A program made the translations under genes and the position numbers. This document shows, one piece after another, positions 1 through 8,599 of a stretch of 64,000 bases of DNA (its first letter is position 1; each line of letters opens with the position of its first letter). The stretch comes from UBA5336 sp964415675 (lineage in GTDB: Bacteria; Pseudomonadota; Alphaproteobacteria; Caulobacterales; Hyphomonadaceae). The stretch is taken from assembly GCA_964415675.1 (NCBI GenBank), contig CAYQBG010000008.1, positions 104,137 to 168,136 on the forward strand, given 5' to 3'. The notes under the pieces were generated by a model. The model did not search any database. It was not told the origin of the DNA and saw only the letters and a program-made list of their open reading frames with translations.

Positions 1-732
1 GGCCGCCTCAGAGGCCGCGAGCCGGTCATTTTCAGTCGTGGTCATATACATCTGCGTGCCGACAAGGCTGGTCGCCGCCCCGGCCATCGCAAACAGGATG
101 GCCCGCAACCCTTCCTTTCGCCGGCCATGCGACCAGTGCCAATAGACAAAGGTGAAGCCGCCAAAGCTGCACACAGACGCGATAATGCCGGTCCAGGCCC
201 ATATCCGGGACTGTAACGGATCCTCCACCATGGCGCCAAAGGCCTGATAATTGGCAAAGCCGGACATGACGGCGGCGAGAAGGCCAACCCCCAGAAACAC
301 GAGCGAGAGCGTGGCAATGATCACGCTCTCACCAAGAGGCCGGCTACGCGGCCCGGACGGATGGGCGGGCGGGCTTTCGGCCTGTGCCTGTGTGCTTGCC
401 TGGATTGGCGCAGCGACTGGAGTGGCTCGCTGACGCGGCATCAGGGCGACAATCTCGGCGCCCTGCCCGGTATCTGCAGATGAGGCCTGAAGCGTGTGCC
501 TCGGCGCTGCGGAGGATTGACGCGGCGCCCGCGCCAGCGCTTCCAGATGATCGACCCCATCCTTGCGATGGGTGCAATCTCCGCAAACAAATTCGAGATC
601 AGAGGGACGATACTGGAAAGTGGTTTCCTGGCATTCCGGACATACCAGCATCAGCGGTTCGTCGGCATCGACAGGCAGGCCGAGGCGCTTTGCAAGGTCC
701 CTGAAACGTCTCTGCTTGTCGTGTGCTGTCAT
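1..732 (-). CDS. zinc-ribbon membrane protein, 3' end beyond window
   Basis: I read this frame directly from the minus strand. It is open from an ATG at 732 to the window edge (244 residues, no stop), so the C terminus is missing. Residues 28-31 and 45-48 are CPEC and CGDC, a two-knuckle zinc ribbon. Then comes a disordered Ala/Pro/Gln-rich linker (about 60-120) and at least three hydrophobic segments (about 123-145, 160-185, 200-220). The layout suggests a small cytosolic metal-binding head tethered to the inner membrane. I do not recognise the family and assign no function. It diverges from murB across 127 bp. Confidence 0.7.
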   Translation of the reverse strand, partial: MTAHDKQRRFRDLAKRLGLPVDADEPLMLVCPECQETTFQYRPSDLEFVCGDCTHRKDGVDHLEALARAPRQSSAAPRHTLQASSADTGQGAEIVALMPRQRATPVAAPIQASTQAQAESPPAHPSGPRSRPLGESVIIATLSLVFLGVGLLAAVMSGFANYQAFGAMVEDPLQSRIWAWTGIIASVCSFGGFTFVYWHWSHGRRKEGLRAILFAMAGAATSLVGTQMYMTTTENDRLAASEAA

Positions 733-859
733 GCCCGAAGCCCCGTCCGGTCTAGCTATCGGCGCGCTCTTCACCCGGCAAGGGAAATCATGCCGCGTTA
801 TCATGCCCGGTTGTCTTCAGGCGTTCGACACAGCGCGCCAATCTGGATAAGCAGGCTGC

Positions 860-1789
860 ATGGCCGCAACGCTCCAAACACTGCCGCCTGTTCGCGGCAA
901 GCTCATCGCAGGCGCATCGCTTGCGCCCTATACCTGGTTTCGCGTCGGCGGGCCGGCAGATGCTCTTTTCCTGCCGGCTGACGAGGATGATCTCGCGGCC
1001 TTTCTCGCCGCGCTGGCGCCAGACATTCCTGTGACCGTGCTCGGCGTCGGCTCGAACCTGATCGTGCGCGATGGCGGCATTGACGGTGTCGTCGTGCGCC
1101 TGATGGGGCGGTATTGGGGCGAGATCCGCCAGGATGGCCCAGTCCTGAAACCGCGTGCAGGGGCTCTCGATCTCGCCATTGCCCGGCAGGCCGCCCGACT
1201 TGGCCTGGACGGTCTTTCGTTTCTCTCCGGCATTCCAGGAACGATTGGCGGCGCGACGCGCACCAATGCCGGCTGCTATGGACGCGAATTGTGCGATGCG
1301 CTTGTCGGCGCGCGCGCAATCACGCGCGAAGGCCACCGGGTGGACCTCCAGCCCGCGGATTTCGGCTTCGCCTACCGCCATAGCGAACTGCCCGCCGACC
1401 TGATCGTGACCGAAGTTCACCTCGAAGCATCCGGAACCGGCGATCCGCAAATGCTGGCTGAGGCCATCGAGGCACACCAGCACCAACGCGCGCAGACCCA
1501 GCCGATACGCGAAAAGACATCTGGCTCCACTTTCGCCAATCCGGATCCTCCCGGCACGCCCGAACAACGCTCTGCATGGAAGCTGATCGATGCCGCCGGC
1601 TGCCGGGGCTTGCGTGTCGGTGGTGCGCAGGTTTCTGAGAAGCACTGCAACTTTCTTATCAATACTGGCGAGGCGAGCGCGGCAGACCTGGAAGCGCTTG
1701 GCGAGCTTGTCCGCGCCCGTGTGCGCGAGACGAGCGGGGTGGAACTGCGCTGGGAAGTGCGCCGGATCGGCCGGCTTGCCACGGACTGA
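860..1789 (+). CDS. murB: UDP-N-acetylenolpyruvoylglucosamine reductase MurB
   Basis: Flavoenzyme that reduces UDP-GlcNAc-enolpyruvate to UDP-MurNAc with NADPH, the second committed step of peptidoglycan precursor synthesis in the cytosol. The 309-aa product has the FAD-binding segment LGVGSNLIVRDGG, then SGIPGTIGGA followed by NAGCYG, and the KTSGSTFANP motif whose serine is the usual proton donor. The C-terminal domain contains GLRVGGAQVSEKHCNFLIN. Length is normal. The ATG at 860 precedes the conserved YTWFRVGG segment by about 22 residues, and the Shine-Dalgarno is weak. In relatives murB usually follows murC within the dcw cluster; here it stands alone, about 7 kb from murG and on the opposite strand. 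Confidence 0.95.
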   Translation: MAATLQTLPPVRGKLIAGASLAPYTWFRVGGPADALFLPADEDDLAAFLAALAPDIPVTVLGVGSNLIVRDGGIDGVVVRLMGRYWGEIRQDGPVLKPRAGALDLAIARQAARLGLDGLSFLSGIPGTIGGATRTNAGCYGRELCDALVGARAITREGHRVDLQPADFGFAYRHSELPADLIVTEVHLEASGTGDPQMLAEAIEAHQHQRAQTQPIREKTSGSTFANPDPPGTPEQRSAWKLIDAAGCRGLRVGGAQVSEKHCNFLINTGEASAADLEALGELVRARVRETSGVELRWEVRRIGRLATD

Positions 1790-1889
1790 ACCGCGAATTT
1801 CTGACGATTGCGCAAGGCGCTTAAACCTTTCAGAAAGGCAATCGGCCTATAATTCTATCTCAGATTGTTATTTTGGTGGGAGCCACTTC

Positions 1890-2255
1890 ATGAAACGCTG
1901 CCTGATTGTCGATGACTCCCGTGTGGTGCGCAAGGTCGCAAGCCGAATCATCCGCGACCTGGAATTCGACGTCGTGGAAGCGGGGGACGGGATGGAAGCG
2001 CTTGAAATCTGCCGCAATGACATGCCCGATGCGATCCTGCTGGACTGGAACATGCCGGTCATGAACGGCCTGGATTTTCTCAGGGCCCTGCGCCGGGAGG
2101 AACACGGCATGGCGCCTAAAGTGGTGTTCTGCTCAACCGAGAATGATGCTGAACATATCGGCGAGGCTGTGCGCTCGGGCGCGGACGAATTCATCATGAA
2201 GCCATTCGATTCCGGGATTATCAAGAGCAAGTTCGCCGAGGTCGGACTGGCTTGA
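1890..2255 (+). CDS. single-domain CheY-like response regulator
   Basis: A 121-aa stand-alone receiver domain with no output domain. The acidic pair is in LIVDDSR, the phosphoryl-accepting aspartate is in ILLDWNMPVMNG, the conserved Ser/Thr is in VVFCSTEN and the lysine is in FIMKPFDS. The ATG at 1890 follows a TGGTGGGAG Shine-Dalgarno about 9 nt upstream; longer in-frame extensions lack homology and would overlap murB. A CheR-type methyltransferase lies 64 nt downstream on the same strand, so the pair probably serves chemotaxis or another signalling pathway. No chemoreceptor, CheA or CheW gene is nearby. Which kinase phosphorylates it cannot be told from this window. Confidence 0.9.
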   Translation: MKRCLIVDDSRVVRKVASRIIRDLEFDVVEAGDGMEALEICRNDMPDAILLDWNMPVMNGLDFLRALRREEHGMAPKVVFCSTENDAEHIGEAVRSGADEFIMKPFDSGIIKSKFAEVGLA

Positions 2256-2319
2256 CGAAGTGTTAAGGCTCCGCGCGCGACATTCGCCCTGATCGCGAAG
2301 CAAGCGCCGGGAGTCCCGC

Positions 2320-3162
2320 ATGCAGGAAGCCTCCTTCCACGAACTGGCCGACCTTGCATTGAAGGCCACAGGCCAGGCCATCCCTGTGTCTAAGGCCTAT
2401 CTTGTCGAGGCGCGCCTTGCCCATATCCTGCGACGTGAGGGCTTTGCGGGCCCGGACGAACTTGTCGCCTGCCTGCAGGCCCGCCCCAATCGCGTATTCG
2501 AAGCCGAGATCACGGCGGCCCTGCAGACCCGCGAAACCTGGTTTTTCCGCGATCGCGAGCGGCTGGCGCGGCTCGTCGATGAGATCATTCCTGAACGCCT
2601 GCGCCATTCCAAGGCCGGCCGGATGCGGATCTGGTGCGCGGGTGTCTCCAGCGGCCAGGAAGCCTATTCGCTCGCCATGCTCCTCAAGGAGGCCGATACG
2701 CCGGCCCTGAAGGGCGCGCGTATTGACATCACGGCGACGGATATCTGCCGCAAGTCGCTCGATCAGGCACGGGCGGGACTGTATGGACATTTCGAGGTCC
2801 AGAACGGCCTGTCGGTCCACCGCCTGCTGGAGAATTTTGATCGGCTCGACACGGGCCACTGGCAGGTCAATGAGGAACTCCGCGAACGGATCGGGTTTCG
2901 CCAGCATAACCTCATGGATGAAGATGCCCTGCTCGGACAGTTCGATGTGATCCTGTGCCGCAATGTGCTCTCGGGAATGGACGCCTCACGGCGCGGTCCG
3001 GTCTGCGAACGCCTGGCCGACCAGCTCTTGCCGGGCGGGATCGTCCTGCTGGGAGAGAAGGAAACCCTGTCATCGGAGCGCCATTGCGCGCTGGAGCCCT
3101 CACGCCTCATGGGCGGGGCTTTTTCGGCGGTGGACAAGGCGCGCCGCAACCGCGCTGCCTGA
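2320..3162 (+). CDS. CheR-type protein-glutamate methyltransferase
   Basis: 280-aa member of the CheR family, which uses S-adenosylmethionine to methylate receptor glutamates during adaptation. The N-terminal helical CheR_N region (about 5-60) is followed by the arginine-rich QTRETWFFRD segment. The SAM-binding loop is WCAGVSSGQEAYSLAM (about 105-120), the second acidic motif is ITATDIC, and the VILCRNVL motif lies at about 210. The start has a GGGAG Shine-Dalgarno 6 nt upstream. It probably shares a transcript with the preceding receiver protein. The absence of other che genes suggests a satellite pair rather than a full chemotaxis operon. Confidence 0.9.
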   Translation: MQEASFHELADLALKATGQAIPVSKAYLVEARLAHILRREGFAGPDELVACLQARPNRVFEAEITAALQTRETWFFRDRERLARLVDEIIPERLRHSKAGRMRIWCAGVSSGQEAYSLAMLLKEADTPALKGARIDITATDICRKSLDQARAGLYGHFEVQNGLSVHRLLENFDRLDTGHWQVNEELRERIGFRQHNLMDEDALLGQFDVILCRNVLSGMDASRRGPVCERLADQLLPGGIVLLGEKETLSSERHCALEPSRLMGGAFSAVDKARRNRAA

Positions 3163-3186
3163 CACGCGAACCATTGATGGGCAGAA

Positions 3187-3216
3187 GAAAGCCCCGCCGG
3201 GACCGGCGGGGCTTTC
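3187..3216. terminator. bidirectional terminator between cheR-like gene and TonB receptor
   Basis: Inverted repeat with 14-bp arms GAAAGCCCCGCCGG / CCGGCGGGGCTTTC around a 2-nt centre. It lies between two convergent genes. The flanking A-rich and T-rich edges are short, but the GC-rich stem ending in A/T pairs fits an intrinsic terminator usable in both directions. Confidence 0.75.
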
Positions 3217-3239
3217 CTGTTTGCGAGCGTCGCCGGAGT

Positions 3240-5825
3240 TTACCAGCTGAGCTTGACCTGCGCGCCATAGAAACGCGGCAGCGCCGGATAAACGGCGATC
3301 GTGCCAGTCTGTTCGGGCACGCCGAAGGACGACAGATTGTAGCTGTCTTCATCGGTCAGGTTTTCCCCGAAGACCGAGAATTCGAAGACATCATTCACGC
3401 TCGCCAGTGTGATCCGGCCCCCGACGAGCGCATAAGCATCATTCTTTGTCGGCTCGCGCAGTGCGGGCACCGAACTGAGATAGGCCTCACTGTTCCAGCG
3501 CACATTTCCGTGGAAGGACAGTTCGAACGCATCGCTGACCGGCATTGTGTAGGTCGCCGCGCTGGTCAGGACATATTCCGGCACATTCGCGAGCTGGTCC
3601 CCACCGCGGGCAATGACATTGAAGCCACCCGTGCCGTCTGGCACGCGATTGTCGCTCTCGCGCTCAGCCTTGGTATAGGCAAAGCCGCCCTGCAGGAGCA
3701 GCCCATCCATCGGCGTGGCCCCGGCATCGAGTTCCAGACCGTAGCTCTCCACCTCGGTATTGATCGTGCGGAAATTGACACCGGTGAAGATGTTCTCCTG
3801 GAAACCATCGACCTGCTGGTAGAAAACTGCGCCATTAACGGTCACATCGCCGTCCATGAAGCTCGACTTCCAGCCGGCTTCGAACGAATCGACAATCTCG
3901 GACTCGAATTCCTGATCCGAGGTCTGGGCGCCATCGCCGCCGAACACCGCATAGTCGAAGGCCGAACGTTCGAGATTGTAGCCGCCGGACTTGAAGCCAC
4001 GCGAGTAAGATGCGTAGCCGAGCAGGTCGGGGTTGAATGCATAGGCGAATTTCAGCGTGCCGGTGAGCTCCTCATCGGTGCGTTCATCGGCATACTCGCC
4101 ATTGCCTTCGGTGTTCACGATCGGGTTGCAGACAAGACCCGCGAGCGAGAGGGCACCTGCCTCGGCGAGGCCCTGCACCGCCGCCGGATTGGCTGCGAGG
4201 AAGTCACAGCCGGGAACAGCTGAATTGAGATTCTGGGCAAGATCCTTGGTCTCATGATTGTAGCGCAGGCCCAGCGTGACGGTTGCCGCATCGCTCAGCG
4301 CATATTCATTGTGCGTGAACAGGGCGATCGCGTCCGTTGTGACGTCGAACCGGTCACCCGACATGCCGGCGCCAGCCGGCGTTTCCGGGACAAAGATCGG
4401 GATCGGCGTGCCGGTCGCCGGATTGATCACAGGGGCGCCTGTCTCAGGATTGGTCACCACGCCAAGGATCGGCGGCGCGCCGAATGTGGAGCCGTCCGGG
4501 TTGAAGCCGAAAGGCAGAGTGCCGAAGAACTGGGCGCCCGTCACACCGGATGTGACGAGATCGGTATAGAGGTCGCCTTGCGTGCCGAACCGCACAGTGT
4601 CGGTCAGGCTGAGTTCCTCATGCATGAAGAAGGCGCCGACCAGCCAGTCGAGATTGCCATACTCATTCTGGAGGCGCAGTTCCTGCGTGAACACCTCGTC
4701 ACTGACCTTGTAGTCCTCGCGATAAGCCCGGTCGAGACCGGAGAAATCGATATCCTGATCGCGAATGGCATCCCAGTGACGCCAGGAGGTGATCGAAGTG
4801 AACGCGCCGAACCCGAACTCATGATCGATCTGCGCCGACAGACCCGCCTCCTCGACAGCCTCGTCATAGCTCCTGTTGGGAGAGATCGCGACTTCGCGCT
4901 CGGACGGGTCGGCATCGGCAATCCCGGTCAGGCCAGCCATGGCGGCGCCGGCATTGATCGCCGGCGCGAACAGGCCGGGCTCGAAATTGACGCCCACACA
5001 GCAGCTCTCATCGGTCTCAGCATAATCGCCAATGAATCTCAGCGTCGTTTCGGGGCCCTCATAGAGCAGCTGGCCGCGCACGAAGCCCCGATTGATCGAG
5101 TTGAAGCTGCGGTCGGAATTGACGTCGTCAATATACCCGCCGCGCTCGCGGAACTTGGCGTCGACACGTCCGGCCCATTCGTCGCTAAAGGCCGCATTAC
5201 CGGAATATTCGACTTCCAGCGCATCAAAATTGCCGGCCGACACCGAGACATGGCCGCCACCGTCAAAGTCCGGCTTCGCGGTCGAAATCGAGACGACGCC
5301 AGCGGAGGTATTGCGGCCAAACAGCGTACCCTGCGGTCCGCGCAGGACTTCAACAGAAGCAAGCTCGGGCAGCTCGGCCAGGGCGACGCCAGTGCGGGTG
5401 CGAAATACGCCGTCGATCACAACGCCGACAGCCGGTTCGAAACCCGGATTATTGGACCCGGTGCCGATCCCGCGAATGGAGATGTTGGTGCCGGATGCAG
5501 CACTCTCGGTCTGGGTGATCTGGACGGTCGGCGCGATCTGCTCAAGATTGCCGATCGTCTTGAAGCCTGTCTCTTCCAGCAATGCGCCATCGAATGCGGT
5601 GACAGCAATCGGAACGTCCTGAACCGTGACACCTTCCCGGCGTGTGGCCTCAACCACGACGCGGTTCAGCCGTCGCTCGCCGGCTTCTTCTTCTACAGCG
5701 CCATTATCTTGCGCCTGGGCGGGCATGGCCGACAGGGCCATCAGCGCTGTCACGCCTGCGCTGGCGCCAAGCATGAGCCTCAGCGCATTGAATTTAGAAT
5801 AATTATTCTTGTTTTCGATCGACAC
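3240..5825 (-). CDS. TonB-dependent outer-membrane receptor
   Basis: Outer-membrane active transporter energised by TonB-ExbBD; the substrate cannot be assigned. The 861-aa product has a signal sequence ending in AMPAQAQ (after about residue 40), an N-terminal segment near NRVVVEATRR that resembles a TonB box region, a plug domain with VLRGPQGTLFGRNT, and a long beta-barrel ending with an aromatic residue (VKLSW). I prefer the GTG at 5825 because AAGGGAGA is well spaced from it; a TTG three bases earlier (5828) is the alternative. There is no TonB, ExbB or sigma/anti-sigma pair nearby. Two palindromes lie about 120-150 bp upstream. Confidence 0.93.
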   Translation of the reverse strand: MSIENKNNYSKFNALRLMLGASAGVTALMALSAMPAQAQDNGAVEEEAGERRLNRVVVEATRREGVTVQDVPIAVTAFDGALLEETGFKTIGNLEQIAPTVQITQTESAASGTNISIRGIGTGSNNPGFEPAVGVVIDGVFRTRTGVALAELPELASVEVLRGPQGTLFGRNTSAGVVSISTAKPDFDGGGHVSVSAGNFDALEVEYSGNAAFSDEWAGRVDAKFRERGGYIDDVNSDRSFNSINRGFVRGQLLYEGPETTLRFIGDYAETDESCCVGVNFEPGLFAPAINAGAAMAGLTGIADADPSEREVAISPNRSYDEAVEEAGLSAQIDHEFGFGAFTSITSWRHWDAIRDQDIDFSGLDRAYREDYKVSDEVFTQELRLQNEYGNLDWLVGAFFMHEELSLTDTVRFGTQGDLYTDLVTSGVTGAQFFGTLPFGFNPDGSTFGAPPILGVVTNPETGAPVINPATGTPIPIFVPETPAGAGMSGDRFDVTTDAIALFTHNEYALSDAATVTLGLRYNHETKDLAQNLNSAVPGCDFLAANPAAVQGLAEAGALSLAGLVCNPIVNTEGNGEYADERTDEELTGTLKFAYAFNPDLLGYASYSRGFKSGGYNLERSAFDYAVFGGDGAQTSDQEFESEIVDSFEAGWKSSFMDGDVTVNGAVFYQQVDGFQENIFTGVNFRTINTEVESYGLELDAGATPMDGLLLQGGFAYTKAERESDNRVPDGTGGFNVIARGGDQLANVPEYVLTSAATYTMPVSDAFELSFHGNVRWNSEAYLSSVPALREPTKNDAYALVGGRITLASVNDVFEFSVFGENLTDEDSYNLSSFGVPEQTGTIAVYPALPRFYGAQVKLSW

Positions 5826-5942
5826 CAATCGTCTCCCTTAAGCAGTTTTCAGAGGGCAGAGAGGCAAGTGCGATTCTCTGTCTGCCCCACGCGAAGGCGT
5901 AGGCTATTGACACGCGAGAGCAACAGGTTGCGGCAGTTTTGA

Positions 5943-5977
5943 GACAATTGTCCTCCGGTCGTTGTATTTTCACAACG
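5943..5977. promoter_or_regulatory. two palindromes upstream of the TonB receptor
   Basis: GACAATTGTC at 5943-5952 is a perfect 10-bp palindrome. At 5960-5977, CGTTGT and ACAACG form 6-bp inverted arms around a 6-nt centre. Both lie 118-152 bp upstream of the receptor start and downstream of the preceding gene's terminator, where an operator would be expected. Which regulator binds is unknown, and no regulator gene is adjacent. Confidence 0.5.
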
Positions 5978-5985
5978 CACCACAA

Positions 5986-6016
5986 TAAAAAACCCCGAAC
6001 CCTTTCGGGCCCGGGG
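5986..6016 (-). terminator. terminator of the Cys/Gly-rich secreted protein gene
   Basis: On the minus strand a stem ACCCCG...CGGGGT (with an inner CCC/GGG helix and a 2x2 internal loop) is followed by a run of seven T. It sits 30 bp after the stop of the secreted-protein gene and before the TonB receptor regulatory region, separating the two transcripts. Confidence 0.75.
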
Positions 6017-6045
6017 TGATCTGGTGTCCCGTTCCTGATCGATTA

Positions 6046-7080
6046 TCAGTTGTAGCCCTGCCCCACACCGCCATCGAAGGTGATCGGCCCGGACGCCTCA
6101 TTCGGACGCACACGCTCGACTTGTTTGCTGACCTTTTTCATCACTGTTCGCTCCTGCGGCACACAGGCTTGCGCTGCGCCCTGCATATGCACCAGTTTGG
6201 TTCCCGGACCATGCCGGCGCAGGAGCGAGCGCTCATTGCAGTCGCGGCGCGGCACCTGGGTCTTGCATTCGAGCTTGCCGCCGGGGGCGTGGACCAGTGC
6301 GTCTCCCTTACGACAGGCAAAGGTTTCGGCATGGCTGAAATCGGCCTTGCCAGCCTTGAGATGGCCGACCGTGACCTGCATAGCCGTGCCTGCCATGCAG
6401 CGATAGATTTCGCCCTCATGGCTGGCTGGGACCGCCTTTTCGCCACTGAGCTGCGAGGCCGGGTGCGGGGTGCCCTGGTCATCGATACAGACCGCCTGGA
6501 CCGGGCGCTGGCCGACACTGGCGGATGTGTTTCTGACGCAGACTTTTTCCCGGACGGGGACATTCTGCATCACGGTTTCGACATAGCGTTCTTCACCCCC
6601 GGTCACATTGAGACCGTTCAGGGTTGTCGGCGCCACGCCGGGAGACGCATAGGCCGCCCCGCCGCCCGACAGGAGAACCGTCCCGCTCTCGCCGGAAGAA
6701 TGTGTGATCCCGGTATTCACATAGGACGTGCTGCCGACAAAGGTTGTTCCCTGCTTGACCCCGACATTCGGCGCGGTCACGGAGATATTCGGCCCGGCGA
6801 CATTCACACCGGGCACGACAATGTTCTGCCCTTTGGGCATGTTCGCACAACAGCCCGGCCCGGTCGATCCGCCGGCACCGGGAACCACGATGGCAGGGCC
6901 CTGGGGGATAGTCGGGCCGGGATGACCCGAGCCACCTGAGTCTCCGCCGCCCCCGCAGCCGAAACCGGCACAGGGTGAACCACCCCCCATGCCGCCGCCG
7001 GCAGAGGCGACAGTGCCAAGTGTAAAGAGCGCGACCGTTGCCAGGCCGGCCAGTACAGTGTTCCGGGTTGAGACGCCCAT
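6046..7080 (-). CDS. secreted Cys- and Gly-rich protein of unknown function
   Basis: I do not recognise this 344-aa protein. The ATG at 7080 has an AGGAG Shine-Dalgarno. A signal peptide (MGVSTRNTV... ending VASA) is followed by a Gly-rich segment (27-50) with early cysteines and a GPGCC pair. A Val/Pro/Asn repeat-like stretch follows (IVVPG, VNVAGPNISV, APNVGV). The C-terminal half (about 180-320) has about eight spaced cysteines that could form disulfides. Export plus many cysteines points to an envelope or extracellular structural protein. A longer in-frame extension upstream overlaps the PAS and fzlA genes and is not credible. Confidence 0.75.
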   Translation of the reverse strand: MGVSTRNTVLAGLATVALFTLGTVASAGGGMGGGSPCAGFGCGGGGDSGGSGHPGPTIPQGPAIVVPGAGGSTGPGCCANMPKGQNIVVPGVNVAGPNISVTAPNVGVKQGTTFVGSTSYVNTGITHSSGESGTVLLSGGGAAYASPGVAPTTLNGLNVTGGEERYVETVMQNVPVREKVCVRNTSASVGQRPVQAVCIDDQGTPHPASQLSGEKAVPASHEGEIYRCMAGTAMQVTVGHLKAGKADFSHAETFACRKGDALVHAPGGKLECKTQVPRRDCNERSLLRRHGPGTKLVHMQGAAQACVPQERTVMKKVSKQVERVRPNEASGPITFDGGVGQGYN

Positions 7081-7287
7081 TTTCGATCTCCTGAGGCTTT
7101 GCCCCCATGAGAAGCAGTATCCGTGCCGTTCTTCGCCCACAGCGCGAAAGACATGTAACCGTGACGGGATATTTTCCCGCTCTGGGGAGAATCTGCATCT
7201 GGCGCGCGGTTTGCGACACTGCTGATGTCCCCCACACCGGGCAAAGACCCGGCCCAGAAAACAAGAACCCCTCGGAGCACGCGCATC

Positions 7288-7851
7288 ATGACTGAAGGTC
7301 CGGCCCATCCCAGCACGATTGCCATGCTCGATGCCTGGAAACGCATGGAGTGCGCCACGGCAGACGCGCTGCTGGATGAGCCGGCCGGCGCCGTCACGGG
7401 CAATGAAGATGCGTTGGTCGGCCGGATTTTCGTGCTGCAGAAGCTGTCCCAGCTGGATTGGTCGTTCCGCACGGCGGGCGAACACCTGGCAAATGTGCTC
7501 GGCCGACCACTCGCGGGTCGCAATTTTCTCGACTTCTGGAGCGGGACCGATCGCGAAATGGTCCGCACCCTCCTCCTGGCCGTGTCCGGTCAGGGCGCCC
7601 CCGGACTCATCCGCGCGCAGGCAGAAACGCTTGCTGGCCGCGCCCTGAAGATCGAGATCGCGCTTGCGCCCCTGCCGGGGGTCGCCAATGGCCAGACTCG
7701 CCTGCTGGGCCACTACCAGGATCTTGGCAATGATCTCAGGCTCGCGCGCGAGCCCGTCTGGCGTCACGCCCTGCTTGGCATCTTGCCGCCGGAACGCCCG
7801 CGCCCGAAACCGCGCATGCGACTGGTCAGCCACAATGGTCGCCTGATCTGA
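7288..7851 (+). CDS. single-domain PAS protein
   Basis: 187-aa protein resembling the alphaproteobacterial stand-alone PAS family (PAS_5 type). The core runs from about 20 to 145 and includes the family-like segments RIFVLQKLSQLDW, LGRPLAGRNFLDFW and LLGHYQDLGND. The tail is basic and Pro/Arg-rich (PPERPRPKPRMR). No kinase, GGDEF or other output domain is attached, so it probably acts as a protein-protein or ligand-sensing module. The ATG at 7288 is preferred; an upstream in-frame start at 7225 would add a low-complexity extension. Caulobacter MopJ shows that such single-domain proteins can act in cell-cycle signalling, but orthology is not established here. Confidence 0.75.
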   Translation: MTEGPAHPSTIAMLDAWKRMECATADALLDEPAGAVTGNEDALVGRIFVLQKLSQLDWSFRTAGEHLANVLGRPLAGRNFLDFWSGTDREMVRTLLLAVSGQGAPGLIRAQAETLAGRALKIEIALAPLPGVANGQTRLLGHYQDLGNDLRLAREPVWRHALLGILPPERPRPKPRMRLVSHNGRLI

Positions 7852-7924
7852 CCGCCTCCGCAAAAGAAGCAATTGCTGGCACGGAACGCTTCTAAGCCGG
7901 GCGGAATGGCGGTATGCAGACAGG

Positions 7925-8599
7925 ATGATGAGGCTATACCACTGGCCGCTCGACCCGGCCGCGCGAACGGTGCGACTGGCGCTGGCTGAAAAACAGCTGG
8001 CCTTCGAACCTGTGGAGACACGTCCGTGGGCCACGCATCCCGAGGTGGAACAACTCGCTCCGGGCGCTGCCGCGCCGGCGCTGCTGGCCAGTGGCGAGGA
8101 CGGCCGCATCGTCCTGCTCGGCAGCCATGCCATTCTGGAACATCTCGAAGAGGCTCACCCGACCGGGCGTCTGTTATCTAACACACGTCAGGATCGTGCC
8201 GAAGCCCGGCGACTGTGGCGCTGGTGCGAGGATGCGTTTGCGCTGGTCAACGACACCCTGCTGGCCGAGCGTGTCACACAATGGATCCGTCGTGAGCGCG
8301 AGCCTGACAGCAGCGCCCTTCGCAAGGGCGCACATGCGCTGCGCGGGCGGCTGACCTTTCTCAATGCCCTAACCGAACAACGCTCCTACCTGTCTGGCCG
8401 GCACCTGTCTCTGGCCGACCTTTCAGCGGCGGCGCACCTGTCCAGCCTTGATTATTTCGGCGACGTGGACTGGTCGACAGTGCCGGATCTGAAATCCTGG
8501 TATGGCCGGCTGAAGTCACGGCCAAGCTTTCGTCCCCTGCTTAGCGAACGGATCAACGGCACTCGACCGGCGAAACACTATCCGGATCTCGATTTTTAG
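7925..8599 (+). CDS. fzlA: FtsZ-binding GST-fold protein FzlA
   Basis: 224-aa glutathione S-transferase-fold protein: thioredoxin-like N-terminal domain (LYHWPLDPAARTVRLALAEK...) and all-helical C-terminal domain (about 95-205). The tail PSFRPLLSERINGTRPAKHYPDLDF matches the distinctive C terminus I recall for Caulobacter FzlA, which binds and curves FtsZ filaments and links Z-ring assembly to septal wall synthesis through FtsW/FtsI. It ends 4 bp inside the stop of murG on the opposite strand, next to ftsW and ftsI. Start may be the ATG at 7925 or the next one at 7928. An ordinary GST is the alternative, but the tail argues against it. Confidence 0.8.
   Translation: MMRLYHWPLDPAARTVRLALAEKQLAFEPVETRPWATHPEVEQLAPGAAAPALLASGEDGRIVLLGSHAILEHLEEAHPTGRLLSNTRQDRAEARRLWRWCEDAFALVNDTLLAERVTQWIRREREPDSSALRKGAHALRGRLTFLNALTEQRSYLSGRHLSLADLSAAAHLSSLDYFGDVDWSTVPDLKSWYGRLKSRPSFRPLLSERINGTRPAKHYPDLDF

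Noticed and set aside
1590..2255. 221-residue version of the CheY-like protein
   Set aside because: The extra N terminus overlaps the murB end and is not receiver-like; the start at 1890 has a Shine-Dalgarno.
2955..5942. Long plus-strand frames opposite the TonB receptor and cheR
   Set aside because: They lie antisense to clear coding regions, lack any family motif and are read as shadows of high-GC codon use.
6046..8133. 695-residue version of the secreted protein
   Set aside because: The extra N terminus overlaps the PAS and fzlA genes and the signal peptide plus Shine-Dalgarno at 7080 define the real start.
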